The notes: generated by a model not told the origin, from the sequence alone. Counted from the first letter of the stretch, positions 53,286-62,193 are shown. The stretch: DNA of 64,000 nt from an uncultured Aquimarina sp. (GCA_947498785.1 CANMLS010000018.1:34529-98528); one strand, 5' to 3'. Made by a program: numbers and translations.

Positions 53286-54408
53286 CTTCTTCTGTGATTA
53301 ATTGATCGTATAGGTTAGAAGCAGTGTTGTATCCGGATGCAGTCATAGACCACATGTTTCCACTAATCTTTACGTAATCTTTGTCTTCTAACTTTTGAAG
53401 AGATTTTCTGGTAAACCCTTGAAAATTATTCAAGATTTTGATCGCATGTGGATGCCCAATATCTTCATGGGTCTTTGCAATATTATACATAAAGGATAAG
53501 GTTTTATGTAATTGAAGATCATTTCTGTTTTTGCGGAAACGTATTTCTCTGAATAGTAATCCTCGTCCAGGTGAAAATATAAACGAAACTAATACAAATA
53601 CCCCTGCAACTAATACGATTACTGGACCGGTAGATAAATTATTATGGCTGGCACTAATTGCGGTTCCCAGTACTCCAGAAAATGCACCAAATATAGCCGC
53701 CAGAATAACCATTACAGATAAATTGTTTGTCCATTGTCTAGCTGCTGCTGCTGGAGCTAAAAGCATGGCACTCATTAATACAACACCTACAGTTTGTAAA
53801 CCTAACACTATGGCTATTACAATAAAAGTAGTAATGAGAATATCCAAAAACTTAGTGTTAAAACCTAGTGTTTTTGTATAATCAGCATCAAACAATAGTA
53901 ATTTAAGTTCTTTCCAGAATAATAATAAAATGACTAAACTAATTGCTGTAACAATTCCCATTAACCATACATCGCTTTCTATAAGTGTTGCTGCCTGACC
54001 AAAAAGATAACTCTCTAGACCTGCTTGATTGGCATTCGGCATTTTTTGGATATATGTAAGCAATAACATACCAAACCCAAAAAATAAAGATAAAATTAGG
54101 CCTAAAGCAGTATCAGATTTAAGATGTGTCTTACTTGTTATTCCTCTAATCCAAAAAGTTCCTATTAAACCACTGATTAATGCTCCAAGTAAGAATATTG
54201 AACTATTTTTAGTACCCATAATTAAAAAAGCAATAGCAATACCGGGTAAGGCGGCATGAGAAATAGCATCACCCAATAAACTTTGTTTCCTTAATACAGC
54301 AAAACTTCCTAACATTCCGCAGATTGCCCCAAGCACGGCTGTGCCTAGTGTAATTGTTCGTAATGTGTAATCTGTAAAGACAAGTTCGATATATTGTTGT
54401 ATATCCAT
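53278..54408 (-). CDS. Metal ABC transporter permease with C-terminal winged-helix extension
   Basis: 376 residues of the ABC-3 family. Conserved segments are FAVLRKQSLLGDAISHAALPGIAIAFL and DADYTKTLGFNTKFLDILIT. Here too the last 90 residues form a soluble domain (KTLSFMYNIAKTHEDIGHPH ... FTRKSLQKLEDKDYVKISGNMWSMTASGY) with a winged-helix look. Ordinary ZnuB/MntB proteins are about 280-290 residues. It is paralogous to the downstream permease, and the two probably form a heterodimer. It lies 5 bp after the ATPase gene. Confidence 0.92.
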   Translation of the reverse strand: MDIQQYIELVFTDYTLRTITLGTAVLGAICGMLGSFAVLRKQSLLGDAISHAALPGIAIAFLIMGTKNSSIFLLGALISGLIGTFWIRGITSKTHLKSDTALGLILSLFFGFGMLLLTYIQKMPNANQAGLESYLFGQAATLIESDVWLMGIVTAISLVILLLFWKELKLLLFDADYTKTLGFNTKFLDILITTFIVIAIVLGLQTVGVVLMSAMLLAPAAAARQWTNNLSVMVILAAIFGAFSGVLGTAISASHNNLSTGPVIVLVAGVFVLVSFIFSPGRGLLFREIRFRKNRNDLQLHKTLSFMYNIAKTHEDIGHPHAIKILNNFQGFTRKSLQKLEDKDYVKISGNMWSMTASGYNTASNLYDQLITEEDE

Positions 54409-54413
54409 AATAA

Positions 54414-55151
54414 TTACTGTTGAACACTAACTTTGTAGTTAATTCCGTATGTCTTGGTTAAGTTATCATCATTAAAAATATCTTTTACTGGCCCTGTAGC
54501 AATCTTTTTCACATTCAAAAAAGTAACCCAATCAAAATATTCTGGTACGGTCTGAAGATCGTGATGTACAACAATAACTGTTTTTCCTGCTTTTCTAAGT
54601 TCTTTTAAAATGTTGATAATAGCTTTTTCGGTTGTAGCATCCACACCTTGAAAAGGCTCATCCATAAAATAAATCGCTGCATTTTGAACTAAAGCTCTTG
54701 CTAGGAAGATACGTTGTTGCTGCCCTCCAGAAAGTTGACTAATCTGCCTGTTTTTAAAAGAAAGCATTCCTACTTTTTCTAGCGCTTCCAGAGCAGCTTT
54801 TTTTTCTTTTTGTCCAGGTCTTTTAATCCAGCCTAAACTACCATAAGTTCCCATCATAACAACATCTAAGGCAGTGGTAGGGAAATCCCAATCTACACTT
54901 CCTTTTTGGGGTACATAGGCAACTAGAGATCGTTGTTTTTTATAAGATTTCCCATAGATTTGAATGCTTCCAGCGATTGGTTTGATGATGTCTAAAATCG
55001 ATTTGATCAAGGTAGATTTACCTGCTCCATTTGGACCTACAATTGCCATTAGAACTCCTTCTGGTATTGCTAGGTCAATATCCCACAATACAGGCTTGTA
55101 ATTGTAAGCTACAGTGAGATCATCTATTTGAACTGCAATTTTGTTTTCCAT
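54414..55151 (-). CDS. Metal ABC transporter ATP-binding protein
   Basis: 245 residues. Walker A is GPNGAGKST, the Q-loop is in [13 protein letters not shown], the signature is [15 protein letters not shown], Walker B is [13 protein letters not shown] and the H-loop is VIVVHHDL. The VDWDFP and FQGVDATTE segments are typical of Mn/Zn importers (MntB/TroB/ZnuC type). The start overlaps the stop of the binding-protein gene by one base. It powers the permease pair encoded downstream. Confidence 0.94.
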   Translation of the reverse strand: MENKIAVQIDDLTVAYNYKPVLWDIDLAIPEGVLMAIVGPNGAGKSTLIKSILDIIKPIAGSIQIYGKSYKKQRSLVAYVPQKGSVDWDFPTTALDVVMMGTYGSLGWIKRPGQKEKKAALEALEKVGMLSFKNRQISQLSGGQQQRIFLARALVQNAAIYFMDEPFQGVDATTEKAIINILKELRKAGKTVIVVHHDLQTVPEYFDWVTFLNVKKIATGPVKDIFNDDNLTKTYGINYKVSVQQ

Positions 55152-56080
55152 TATTGTAATGCGTTTACAATGGTATTTACATTATATTCAAACATACCGA
55201 TATATGTTCCTTCTTTGGTTTCTAGATTGCCAAGAGCATCAGAAAATAGTGTTCCACCTATACTAACTTCATGATTTTTTGATTTTACAGCCTCTTCTAG
55301 AGCTTCAATAGTTCGTTTGGGAACAGAAGTTTCTACAAAAATAGCTTTCACCTCTTTCTCAATAATAAAACTAGCTAACTTCTGAACATCCTGCACTCCG
55401 GCTTCTGTGGCAGTAGATAGGCCTTGAAGCCCGACGACATTAAAATCATATGTTTTTCCGAAGTAGCTAAAAGCATCATGTGCGGTTACCAAAATTCTTT
55501 TTTCTTTAGATAGTGTAGCTATTTTCTCTTTTAATCTAGTTTCCAGTGCACTTAGCTCTGTTAAATATGCATTTCCGTTAGTTTCAAAAGCTTTTGCATT
55601 TTTTGGATCTATCTCTTTAAGTTTTTTAACAACAAATGTGGTAATAGTTTTCCAATTTTCGACACTAAACCATATATGTGGGTCATAGTTTGATGCAAAA
55701 TAATCAGAGCTGATTAGTGTGTTTTTATCCAAACTTTCTCCAATAGCTATGGTCTTGTTATTTTGATGTTGCATTTTTTCGAAGACCTCTACTAATTTAC
55801 CTTCCAAATGTAAACCATTATAAAAAATTACATCGGCGTTAACTAGTTTGCTAACATCACCTTCACTTGCTTTATATAAGTGAGGATCAACACCGCTACC
55901 CATTAAACCATTAACCTCTAATAGGTTTCCTCCAATATTTTTAACTAGATCTGTAATCATAGAAGTGGTGGTGACCACTTTTAGTTTTTGATTTTCATTT
56001 TTTACTTCTTTTTTACAAGAAAATGAAAGCAAACAAATGACTAGTATTGGGATTATTTTATTCATTTTATTCTTTTTCAA
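55151..56080 (-). CDS. Metal ABC transporter substrate-binding lipoprotein (ZnuA/MntC family)
   Basis: 309 residues of the SBP_bac_9 (ZinT/ZnuA/TroA) class. The lipobox is LSFSC (Cys22). Metal ligands fit the positions of the family: [11 protein letters not shown] (His), [11 protein letters not shown] (His), [11 protein letters not shown] (His) and [12 protein letters not shown] followed by SDALG (Glu/Asp). The acidic final ligand and no His-rich loop favour Mn2+ or Fe2+ over Zn2+. It is the first gene of the operon, about 235 nt after the promoter controlled by the DtxR-type site. Confidence 0.94.
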   Translation of the reverse strand: MKKNKMNKIIPILVICLLSFSCKKEVKNENQKLKVVTTTSMITDLVKNIGGNLLEVNGLMGSGVDPHLYKASEGDVSKLVNADVIFYNGLHLEGKLVEVFEKMQHQNNKTIAIGESLDKNTLISSDYFASNYDPHIWFSVENWKTITTFVVKKLKEIDPKNAKAFETNGNAYLTELSALETRLKEKIATLSKEKRILVTAHDAFSYFGKTYDFNVVGLQGLSTATEAGVQDVQKLASFIIEKEVKAIFVETSVPKRTIEALEEAVKSKNHEVSIGGTLFSDALGNLETKEGTYIGMFEYNVNTIVNALQ

Positions 56081-56298
56081 TTTTAAGTAGTACTATCAAT
56101 TTGAATACATTTTTTCAGTATTTTCAAGAAAATCGAAAATCAGATTTTAAAATACTCTAATGAAACTAAAGTTGACTACTCTTCTTCAAATGTTTTAGTA
56201 CTTCTGATAATTTTTTTTATTTGAGAAAAACAACACTAAACATAACCAAAGGTTAATAAAGGAAGTAAGATGATACTCCATAATTGCATTAGGTTTAG

Positions 56299-56306
56299 TA
56301 ATTTTG
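56299..56306 (+). promoter_or_regulatory. Possible -7 box of the DtxR-family gene
   Basis: TAATTTTG fits TAnnTTTG, 35 bp before the ATG at 56341. A -33 match at normal spacing is missing, so the call is moderate. Confidence 0.4.
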
Positions 56307-56320
56307 TTGCATTACTTTGA

Positions 56321-56352
56321 CAAAACTAAAAAAGTTAGCCATGACTAACAAA
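56321..56352 (-). promoter_or_regulatory. Promoter of the metal ABC operon
   Basis: On the minus strand TTTG (56352-56349), 20 bp, then TAGTTTTG (56328-56321), a good match to the Bacteroidota TTTG-N19/20-TAnnTTTG consensus. Transcription would start near 56314 and give a leader of about 235 nt before the binding-protein gene. The metal operator lies inside the spacer. Confidence 0.65.
56334..56349. promoter_or_regulatory. DtxR-family operator over its own start codon
   Basis: GTTAG-CCATGA-CTAAC, an inverted repeat with 5-bp arms, flanked by AAAAA on the left and AAAT on the right. It sits between the -33 and -7 boxes of the metal ABC operon and covers the ATG (56341) of the regulator gene. 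The same arms and flanks recur at 61443-61458. The match between the two sites supports a real binding site; the binding protein is inferred to be the adjacent gene product. Confidence 0.7.
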
Positions 56353-57027
56353 TTAAATTCGAATAATTTAACAAAAAGCGAAGAAGATTACTTAAAGGCT
56401 CTTTTTCAATTGCTCATTGAAGATAGTTCTGTAAAAGTGGGTAATAACCAGTTGGCAGATTATCTTAAAGTTTCACCAGCTTCTACTAATAACATGATTA
56501 AGAAGTTGAAAACTAAAAATTATGTAGTAAGTGAAAAATATGGGAAGCTTGATTTGACAGAAGAAGGAAAGTCGATTGCTGTACGATTGATTCGCAAGCA
56601 TAGATTGTGGGAAACATTTTTATGTAATTATCTAAATTTTACCTGGGATGAAGTACATGAAGTTGCAGAGCAATTAGAGCACATCAAATCCAAAAAACTG
56701 ATTGATGAATTAGATCGTTTTATGGATTTTCCAGAAAAAGATCCTCATGGCGAGATGATTCCTAATGCAGATGGAGAATATTCTGTTTTACCCAAAATCA
56801 CTCTTTCATCACTTTCTGATGGTGATATTTGTCAACTGGTTGCGGTAGATGATGGATCTGTTAATTTTTTGAAGTATGTATCTGAGATTGGACTTGCATT
56901 AAGTAGTGAAATTAAAGTTCTCGAAGTTCGTGAATTTGATAAGTCTATCCGCATACAGTTTGATAATACTATAGAAACAGTAACAAGAAAATTTGCAGAT
57001 AATGTATTCGTTAAGAAGGTAGTATAA
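56341..57027 (+). CDS. DtxR-family metal-dependent transcriptional repressor
   Basis: 228 residues from the ATG at 56341; the upstream TTG at 56317 lies between promoter elements. Order: winged helix (LTKSEEDYLKALFQLL ... VSPASTNNMIKKLKTKNYV), a dimerisation and metal-binding domain with the metal-ligand signature ETFLCNYLNFTWDEVHEVAEQLEHI and DFPEKDPHGEMIP, and a C-terminal FeoA/SH3-like domain (LSDGDICQLVAVDDGS). The family senses Mn2+ or Fe2+. It is divergent from the metal ABC operon and has an operator over its start codon, so it is probably autoregulated. Confidence 0.95.
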   Translation: MTNKLNSNNLTKSEEDYLKALFQLLIEDSSVKVGNNQLADYLKVSPASTNNMIKKLKTKNYVVSEKYGKLDLTEEGKSIAVRLIRKHRLWETFLCNYLNFTWDEVHEVAEQLEHIKSKKLIDELDRFMDFPEKDPHGEMIPNADGEYSVLPKITLSSLSDGDICQLVAVDDGSVNFLKYVSEIGLALSSEIKVLEVREFDKSIRIQFDNTIETVTRKFADNVFVKKVV

Positions 57028-57108
57028 TTTTTGTAAATGTTAAAATAGAGTTAGTCTATAAGATAGTAAGAGAATTGCTGTTATCTTTGAGTATTACTCA
57101 ATAAATTT

Positions 57109-57888
57109 ATGAAGCTTAATTTAAAAAGACCGATTTGTTTTTTTGATCTTGAAACTACTGGTGTAAATATTTCTAAAGATCGAATTGTAGAAATTTCTAT
57201 TCTAAAAATATATCCTAATGATACTCAGGAAAGTAAAACCTGGTTGGTTAATCCTGAGATGCCAATTCCTGCAGAAACTACTGCTGTGCATGGAATTGAT
57301 GATGCAAAAATAGCTAATGAGCCTACTTTTAAAGAGTTGGCAAATAAGGTTAATGAAATGATTAAAGGTTGCGATTTGGGTGGTTTTAACTCCAACCGAT
57401 TTGATATCCCTTTACTGGCAGAAGAACTGCTAAGAGCTGGTCTTGATTTTGATATGAAAAATACAGTAGCAATAGATGTTCAGACTATTTATCATAAGAT
57501 GGAAAAAAGAACACTGTCTGCAGCTTATAAGTTTTATTGTGATAAGGATCTTACAGATGCACATTCTGCAGAAGCGGATACAATGGCAACCTATGAGGTG
57601 TTAAAAGCTCAATTGGATAAATACCCTGAATTAGAAAATGATGCAAAATTTTTAGCTGAATTTAGTTCTAGAAAACAATTTGTGGATTTTGCTGGTTTTA
57701 TAACATACAATGATAATAAAAAAGAAGTCTTTTCTTTTGGAAAACATAAAGGGAAGCTTGTTGAACAAGTTCTGGAGGAAGAACCTGGGTATTTTGGGTG
57801 GATTCAGAATGCAGATTTTCCTTTGTATACAAAAAAGGTTCTTACTGCTATACGACTTCGTAAACTAAACAATAGCTTAAAACTATAA
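57109..57888 (+). CDS. DnaQ-like 3'-5' exonuclease
   Basis: 259 residues. DEDDh exonuclease motifs are visible: CFFDLETTGVN (ExoI, Asp and Glu), GGFNSNRFDIPLL (ExoII, Asp), and AHSAEADTMATYEVL (ExoIII, His and Asp). After about residue 200 there is an ExoX-like C-terminal motif (FSFGKHKGKLVEQVLEEEPGYFGWI), the DUF3820 type, which may bind nucleic acid. It probably takes part in DNA repair or RNA trimming. The FAH-family gene follows after 28 bp. Confidence 0.93.
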   Translation: MKLNLKRPICFFDLETTGVNISKDRIVEISILKIYPNDTQESKTWLVNPEMPIPAETTAVHGIDDAKIANEPTFKELANKVNEMIKGCDLGGFNSNRFDIPLLAEELLRAGLDFDMKNTVAIDVQTIYHKMEKRTLSAAYKFYCDKDLTDAHSAEADTMATYEVLKAQLDKYPELENDAKFLAEFSSRKQFVDFAGFITYNDNKKEVFSFGKHKGKLVEQVLEEEPGYFGWIQNADFPLYTKKVLTAIRLRKLNNSLKL

Positions 57889-57916
57889 TTATTTCTTCTG
57901 TCATTCTTGTTGTATT

Positions 57917-58528
57917 ATGAAGCTTATTTGTATCGGACGTAATTATACGGATCATATCAAGGAATTGGATAATGAGAAACCTAAAGATCCAGTGGTCTTT
58001 ATAAAACCAGACACTTCAATTTTACTAAAAAAACAACCTTTTTTTATTCCTGACTTCTCTAATGATGTGCATCATGAGTTAGAGGTATTGGTAAAAATTA
58101 ATAGAGTTGGTAAGCATATCGATAGAAAATTTGCGCATAAATATTATAAAGAAATAGGGTTAGGGATTGATTTTACTGCTAGAGATCTTCAGGCAGAACT
58201 TAAGAAGAAAGGCTTGCCTTGGGAAAAAGCTAAAGCTTTTGATGGGGCTGCTGTTATAGGGAAGTGGGTTTCTAAAGAAACCTTTAAAAATGTAGATGAT
58301 ATTGATTTTCATTTAGAAAAAAACGGAAACATTGTTCAGAAATCAAATACGATGTTTATGCTCTGGAAGATTAATGAATTGATCGAGTATGTTTCAAAAT
58401 ACTTTACTTTAAAGATTGGAGATGTCATATTTACAGGTACTCCAGCGGGTGTTGGGGCTGTAAAACCAAATGATATTCTGACTGGTTATATTGGTGATGA
58501 TCAGTTTTTTTCGATAAAAGTAAAATAG
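57917..58528 (+). CDS. Fumarylacetoacetate hydrolase-family protein
   Basis: 203-residue single-domain FAH enzyme. Metal-binding acidic residues lie in VHHELEVLVKI (Glu-x-Glu) and in GIDFTARDLQ (Asp). The conserved IGRNYTDHIKEL opens it and the GDVIFTGTPAGVGAVKPND segment closes the active site. Family members act as acylpyruvate hydrolases or oxaloacetate tautomerases/decarboxylases; which applies is open. A decayed second copy of its 3' third lies at 61640-61851, beyond the thioredoxin/TonB pair. Confidence 0.93.
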   Translation: MKLICIGRNYTDHIKELDNEKPKDPVVFIKPDTSILLKKQPFFIPDFSNDVHHELEVLVKINRVGKHIDRKFAHKYYKEIGLGIDFTARDLQAELKKKGLPWEKAKAFDGAAVIGKWVSKETFKNVDDIDFHLEKNGNIVQKSNTMFMLWKINELIEYVSKYFTLKIGDVIFTGTPAGVGAVKPNDILTGYIGDDQFFSIKVK

Positions 58529-58569
58529 AAAGATATTATATGATTTTTAAGTAGAACTAGTAGCTTTTC

Positions 58570-59046
58570 TTACAATACTTGTAAGAGCCGTTTAGGGCTC
58601 ATGTATGTAAAATACCTTTTTTCTACTTTAAAAGTTTCATCCATGATAATAGTTGCTGGTAGCGAAAGTGGGCGGTTTTTTCTAGAAGCTAGTAATATTG
58701 GGATATCATGTATAGGGCTTCTTGAAGTTAAGTGATTTTTATTAGTAAAAATACTTCCGCCAAAAACGATAGTATCCTTAGTTTCTACATTCATTTTTAC
58801 TACATAATATTCGTCTGATAATTTTTTTACTATATCGGGTTTGGTAAAAACTACACGATCCATCTTTTTGCAATATGCACACCAATCTGCATAAAAACTT
58901 ATAAGTACTTTTTTTGGCTTGATTTTTAAAGAATCTTCTAGTTGTTCAAAAGATATCCATTGAACTTTTTCCCTATCCTGAGCATAGCTAGTCAAGGAAG
59001 ATATCATGATTAAGAAAATAAAGGATATAGTTAATTTAGATTTCAT
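58570..59046 (-). CDS. Secreted thioredoxin-like protein paired with a TonB receptor
   Basis: 158 residues. The signal peptide ends at SYAQ (about residue 23). A thioredoxin-fold domain begins at VLISFYADWCAYCKKMDRVVF with a CAYC redox pair and continues to SLPATIIMDETFKVEKRYFTY (cis-Pro). It should be periplasmic. It starts 2 bp after the TonB receptor stop, so the two are one operon, read from the operator-controlled promoter at 61432-61461. The CxxC found in the receptor's plug may be a target; that is inference. Confidence 0.9.
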   Translation of the reverse strand: MKSKLTISFIFLIMISSLTSYAQDREKVQWISFEQLEDSLKIKPKKVLISFYADWCAYCKKMDRVVFTKPDIVKKLSDEYYVVKMNVETKDTIVFGGSIFTNKNHLTSRSPIHDIPILLASRKNRPLSLPATIIMDETFKVEKRYFTYMSPKRLLQVL

Positions 59047-59048
59047 GA

Positions 59049-61412
59049 TTAGTGGAGTTTGCCAAATTTAATCCCAATAAAAAAAGTTCTTGGAGCACTA
59101 GGCCCATAAATATAATCAGAATCTCGTAAAGGACCAGTGTCAAAATCATCCTGATAGTTATCGAAAATATTTTTCACCCCTCCACTAAAAGTCATTTGAA
59201 AATTTTCTGAGATATCAGCATGGTATTCTAATTTTACATTTACATCAAAAAAAGAATCACTTTCTACAAGGTCCAAAAAGCCAGATTGGCTAACTACTCT
59301 GGGAATAATCATAGGGCCTGTATAGGTGCCAGTAAGGTCCAAGTTAAAATGTTCTCCAGGTATCCATGAAGTGTTAAAATAGCCATAAGAGTTTGGGTTT
59401 CTAACAAATTCATCAACACTTATATCGGTTTCATTTGGCATGATCCCATCAGTTTCAAAAAGTATCTGGGCTTCATTATATTCTGCTTTTTGTATTGTTC
59501 CTCCAATTTGAAATTGCCATTCTTTAGAAGGGGAGATCCCTATTTCTAAATTAGTTCCAAAAACATTGGCTCCAGATCCGTTTCTAACTTCCTCTAGAAT
59601 AGAGCCATTTTCTAATACTGCACCAGTGCTGACAAGTGTAAATGGGTCTTGTAAATCGGTATAGAATCCTTCGACCAAAATATCGGCTTGTACTTTATTA
59701 AAATTCTTGTTATAGTTAAAAGAAGTGGTATATGCATTCGAATATTCGGTGTTTAAGTTTTCTGATAAGATTACGAATTGTGGTTCTCCACCAACAGATG
59801 AAATATGTAAATCTTCATTAAATGCTTGTGGTGTTCTAAACCCTCTGGCATATCCTCCTCTAAGTTTTAAATTCTCTGTTATATTGTAAGAAATTGTAAG
59901 ACGAGGGCTTAGTACTGTTTGTTCTATTGAGACTTCTCTTGATATACCGCCAATATTATAATCACCTTTAACATTAACATTATCTAATCTTGTTCCTATA
60001 AGTGCAGTTAGGTTGTCGTTAGGTTTCCATTCATATTGTACATAAGATCCAATGGTATTTACTTTTTGATCAATTAATCTATTGTATCCAGGAATAATAT
60101 CTTCGGTACTACTCAGATTGTATTCGGCGCCCGCAGTAATAATGTCTTCATTTTTAAAGTTATAGGTGTACTGTGCTCCAGATACCAAAGCTAGATCTTT
60201 TGTGGTACCATAAGAATTAAGTGCAAGAATACTATCTTGCTGAGTTCTAGAACCTCCTAGACCACCATAAAAACTTCCTCTTTCTGTGTATTGACCAGAA
60301 GTATATACTGAAAAATTACTGCTGAGGTTTTTGTTTTGTAAATCATATGTTATTCCTCCTAAAAAAGTATCATGATCTAATTGTTCTGTAACATCTGTAA
60401 AATGAGGAACCAAATCAAGCCGATCTCCACCTCTTCTAAATTCTTTTAAAGTTGTTATGTCTAAGGAGATTTTACTGCGATCATTGGGCTTAAGATACGT
60501 TTTTATGCCAAATGTAGTGTTTGATAAAGTGGTTAATTCAGAAAATCCATCATCATTAGCGTCAAACTCTTCACGATCTCTTTTTAATCCAAAAAGTGTT
60601 ATTCCGCTCATAAGATCATCACTCACCAAAGAGGAGTTAAAATTAATCAAACGGTCAGGTATGTTGCCATCAATTAAGCCAAAATAACTACCGATTTCCC
60701 ATGTATTGAGTACTGGGTCTTTGGTGATAATATTAATGGTTCCTGCAATTGCATTAGAACCATAAAGAGCAGAACCACCACTTCGTACTACTTCTATTCG
60801 TTCGACAATATTAGTTGGGATTTGTTCTAAGCCATATACACTATTTAGAGCACTAAAGACAGCTCTGCTATTGACTAAAACCTGCGTGTAACTACCGTCT
60901 AATCCGTTTAAGCGTACCTGAGTAAAACCGCAATTTTGGCAATTGTTTTCGACTCTAACACCCGGAGAATAATTGAGTCCATCTGATAACGAAATAGATT
61001 GTGTGGCATTAAGTAATTGAGGGTTAAGAACATTAACTACTACGGGTGCTTTTTTACGATTTACTCGGTTCCTGGTCGCGCTTATTACGATTTGATCCAA
61101 ATTAAGCCTGTCTTCTTCAAGCTCGATTTGTTTTATTGTTGGGTTGCCTGATATAACGGTGACCTGCTCTTTTAAAGTCTGAAACCCTAATAAACTAACT
61201 CTTATTGTAAAATTACCAGAAGGAAGGTTTCTTACTTCATAAAAACCTTCTCCATTGGATGAGGATGATATTTTAAATGTTTCATTAAAAACTTCTATGG
61301 TCGCAAATGGTAATTGCTTGTTATTTGATGTAATAGAGCCTTTTAGGCTTCCAGTTTGAGATATAATAAAAGTTGATTGTAATAAAATAAAAAATACTAG
61401 GTAATGCCTCAT
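59049..61412 (-). CDS. TonB-dependent outer-membrane receptor, probably for a metal
   Basis: 787 residues. Signal peptide (to about 19), then a carboxypeptidase-regulatory-like domain (TGSLKGSITSNNKQLPFATIEV, 20-95). The plug (about 105-230) contains VENNCQNCGFTQVRLNGLDG with an unusual CxxC pair, and EQIPTNIVERIEVVRSGGSALYG. A 22-strand barrel follows, ending FFIGIKFGKLH with a terminal aromatic/His. Its promoter carries the same operator as the metal ABC operon, so a metal or metal complex is the likely ligand. It is cotranscribed with the thioredoxin-like gene. Confidence 0.93.
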   Translation of the reverse strand: MRHYLVFFILLQSTFIISQTGSLKGSITSNNKQLPFATIEVFNETFKISSSSNGEGFYEVRNLPSGNFTIRVSLLGFQTLKEQVTVISGNPTIKQIELEEDRLNLDQIVISATRNRVNRKKAPVVVNVLNPQLLNATQSISLSDGLNYSPGVRVENNCQNCGFTQVRLNGLDGSYTQVLVNSRAVFSALNSVYGLEQIPTNIVERIEVVRSGGSALYGSNAIAGTINIITKDPVLNTWEIGSYFGLIDGNIPDRLINFNSSLVSDDLMSGITLFGLKRDREEFDANDDGFSELTTLSNTTFGIKTYLKPNDRSKISLDITTLKEFRRGGDRLDLVPHFTDVTEQLDHDTFLGGITYDLQNKNLSSNFSVYTSGQYTERGSFYGGLGGSRTQQDSILALNSYGTTKDLALVSGAQYTYNFKNEDIITAGAEYNLSSTEDIIPGYNRLIDQKVNTIGSYVQYEWKPNDNLTALIGTRLDNVNVKGDYNIGGISREVSIEQTVLSPRLTISYNITENLKLRGGYARGFRTPQAFNEDLHISSVGGEPQFVILSENLNTEYSNAYTTSFNYNKNFNKVQADILVEGFYTDLQDPFTLVSTGAVLENGSILEEVRNGSGANVFGTNLEIGISPSKEWQFQIGGTIQKAEYNEAQILFETDGIMPNETDISVDEFVRNPNSYGYFNTSWIPGEHFNLDLTGTYTGPMIIPRVVSQSGFLDLVESDSFFDVNVKLEYHADISENFQMTFSGGVKNIFDNYQDDFDTGPLRDSDYIYGPSAPRTFFIGIKFGKLH

Positions 61413-61431
61413 GATAAAAAATTAGTCTCAG

Positions 61432-61461
61432 CAAATTTAAAAAGTTAGTTTTAACTAACAA
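61432..61461 (-). promoter_or_regulatory. Promoter of the TonB receptor/thioredoxin operon
   Basis: On the minus strand TTTG (61461-61458), 18 bp, then TAAATTTG (61439-61432), followed by the receptor ATG at 61412, giving a leader of about 12 nt. The metal operator lies exactly in the spacer, as it does in the ABC operon promoter. Confidence 0.65.
61443..61458. promoter_or_regulatory. DtxR-family operator at the TonB receptor promoter
   Basis: GTTAGTTTTAACTAAC, with AAAAA on the left and AAAT on the right. The outer arms and flanks are identical to those of the site at 56334-56349. Position between -33 and -7 predicts repression by blocking RNA polymerase. Regulation by the product of the gene at 56341 is inferred from the shared site. 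Confidence 0.7.
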
Positions 61462-61639
61462 ATATTTTAGCTGTTTTTGTTTTGATAAAACTTAGTACCT
61501 TATACTGTGCTATAGTGTTATCCTGTTTTTATACATGATTAAAGAATTAATAAGAGATAAATATGTTAATAGATTATATGCATTGAAATAGCCAATTTGT
61601 ATACTGTAAAGGAAACCTCTAAAGTTTTTTTAATCAGAT

Positions 61640-61851
61640 ACCAGAAAATGTGTTAATATTTCTATATTTATAAGCTTAATTTAGAATGAATTATCGAAGG
61701 AGTGTAAGAATATCCTTATAAATGTTTTAGATTAAAGATAGGAGGTGTTATATTTACCGTACTTCAGCTAGAATTGAAGCTGTAAAACCAGATGTCATTT
61801 TAGCTGGATATATAAACAACCATCAATTTTTTTTCAATAAAAGTTATATAA
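61640..61851 (+). pseudogene. Decayed 3' end of a duplicated FAH-family gene
   Basis: The stretch from 61731 to 61851 aligns with 58409-58528, the last 40 codons of the intact FAH gene. It shares AAAGAT-GGAG-TGT-ATATTTAC, GCTGTAAAACCA, CTGG-TATAT and ATAAAAGT, with one base deleted near 61759 and many substitutions. Weaker similarity continues leftwards to about 61640. The translated tail (EAVKPDVILAGYINNHQFF) matches GAVKPNDILTGYIGDDQFF. The 3' stop lies directly before the HPt gene start. Confidence 0.75.
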
Positions 61852-62190
61852 ATGAGCAAAGGATATAGTTTAAAAAATGTAGACGAATTATCAGGAGGAG
61901 ATAATGAATTTATAGCTGTATTAGTACAAACATTCTTAGAAGAAATACCACCTGATCTTGATAGTATGGTTCAGGCAGTAAATTCTGATAATCCACAAAT
62001 GGCATATCAGTATGCTCATAAAATGAAACCAAATCTTCAATTATTTGATATTGATCTTTTACCACAAATTAAACAAATTGAAGCTTGGTCTAAAACCAAT
62101 AAAGCAAAGGAAGAAATTCTACCAATTTTAGATAATATCGTTACTACAGTTAATGGGGCTATAGAAAATCTTAAAATTGATTTCAGTTAA
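61852..62190 (+). CDS. HPt-domain protein (histidine phosphotransfer)
   Basis: 112-residue all-helical protein of HPt type. The phospho-acceptor motif reads QYAHKMKPNLQLF, with His at residue 57 and Lys at +1; the usual AHKLKGS context is altered at +3 to +5 (Pro-Asn). Helix A contains LSGGDNEFIAVLVQTFLEEIPPDLDSM, as in phosphorelay domains. It would carry phosphate between a hybrid kinase and a regulator encoded elsewhere. It is 3 bp before cinA, probably cotranscribed. Confidence 0.88.
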   Translation: MSKGYSLKNVDELSGGDNEFIAVLVQTFLEEIPPDLDSMVQAVNSDNPQMAYQYAHKMKPNLQLFDIDLLPQIKQIEAWSKTNKAKEEILPILDNIVTTVNGAIENLKIDFS

Positions 62191-62193
62191 TAT

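Larger units (their letters stand above)
61413..61639. other. Promoter region left of the FAH relic
   Basis: The first 50 bp hold the operator and the TonB receptor promoter. The next 180 bp show no recognisable feature. The decayed FAH tail begins near 61640. Confidence 0.5.
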
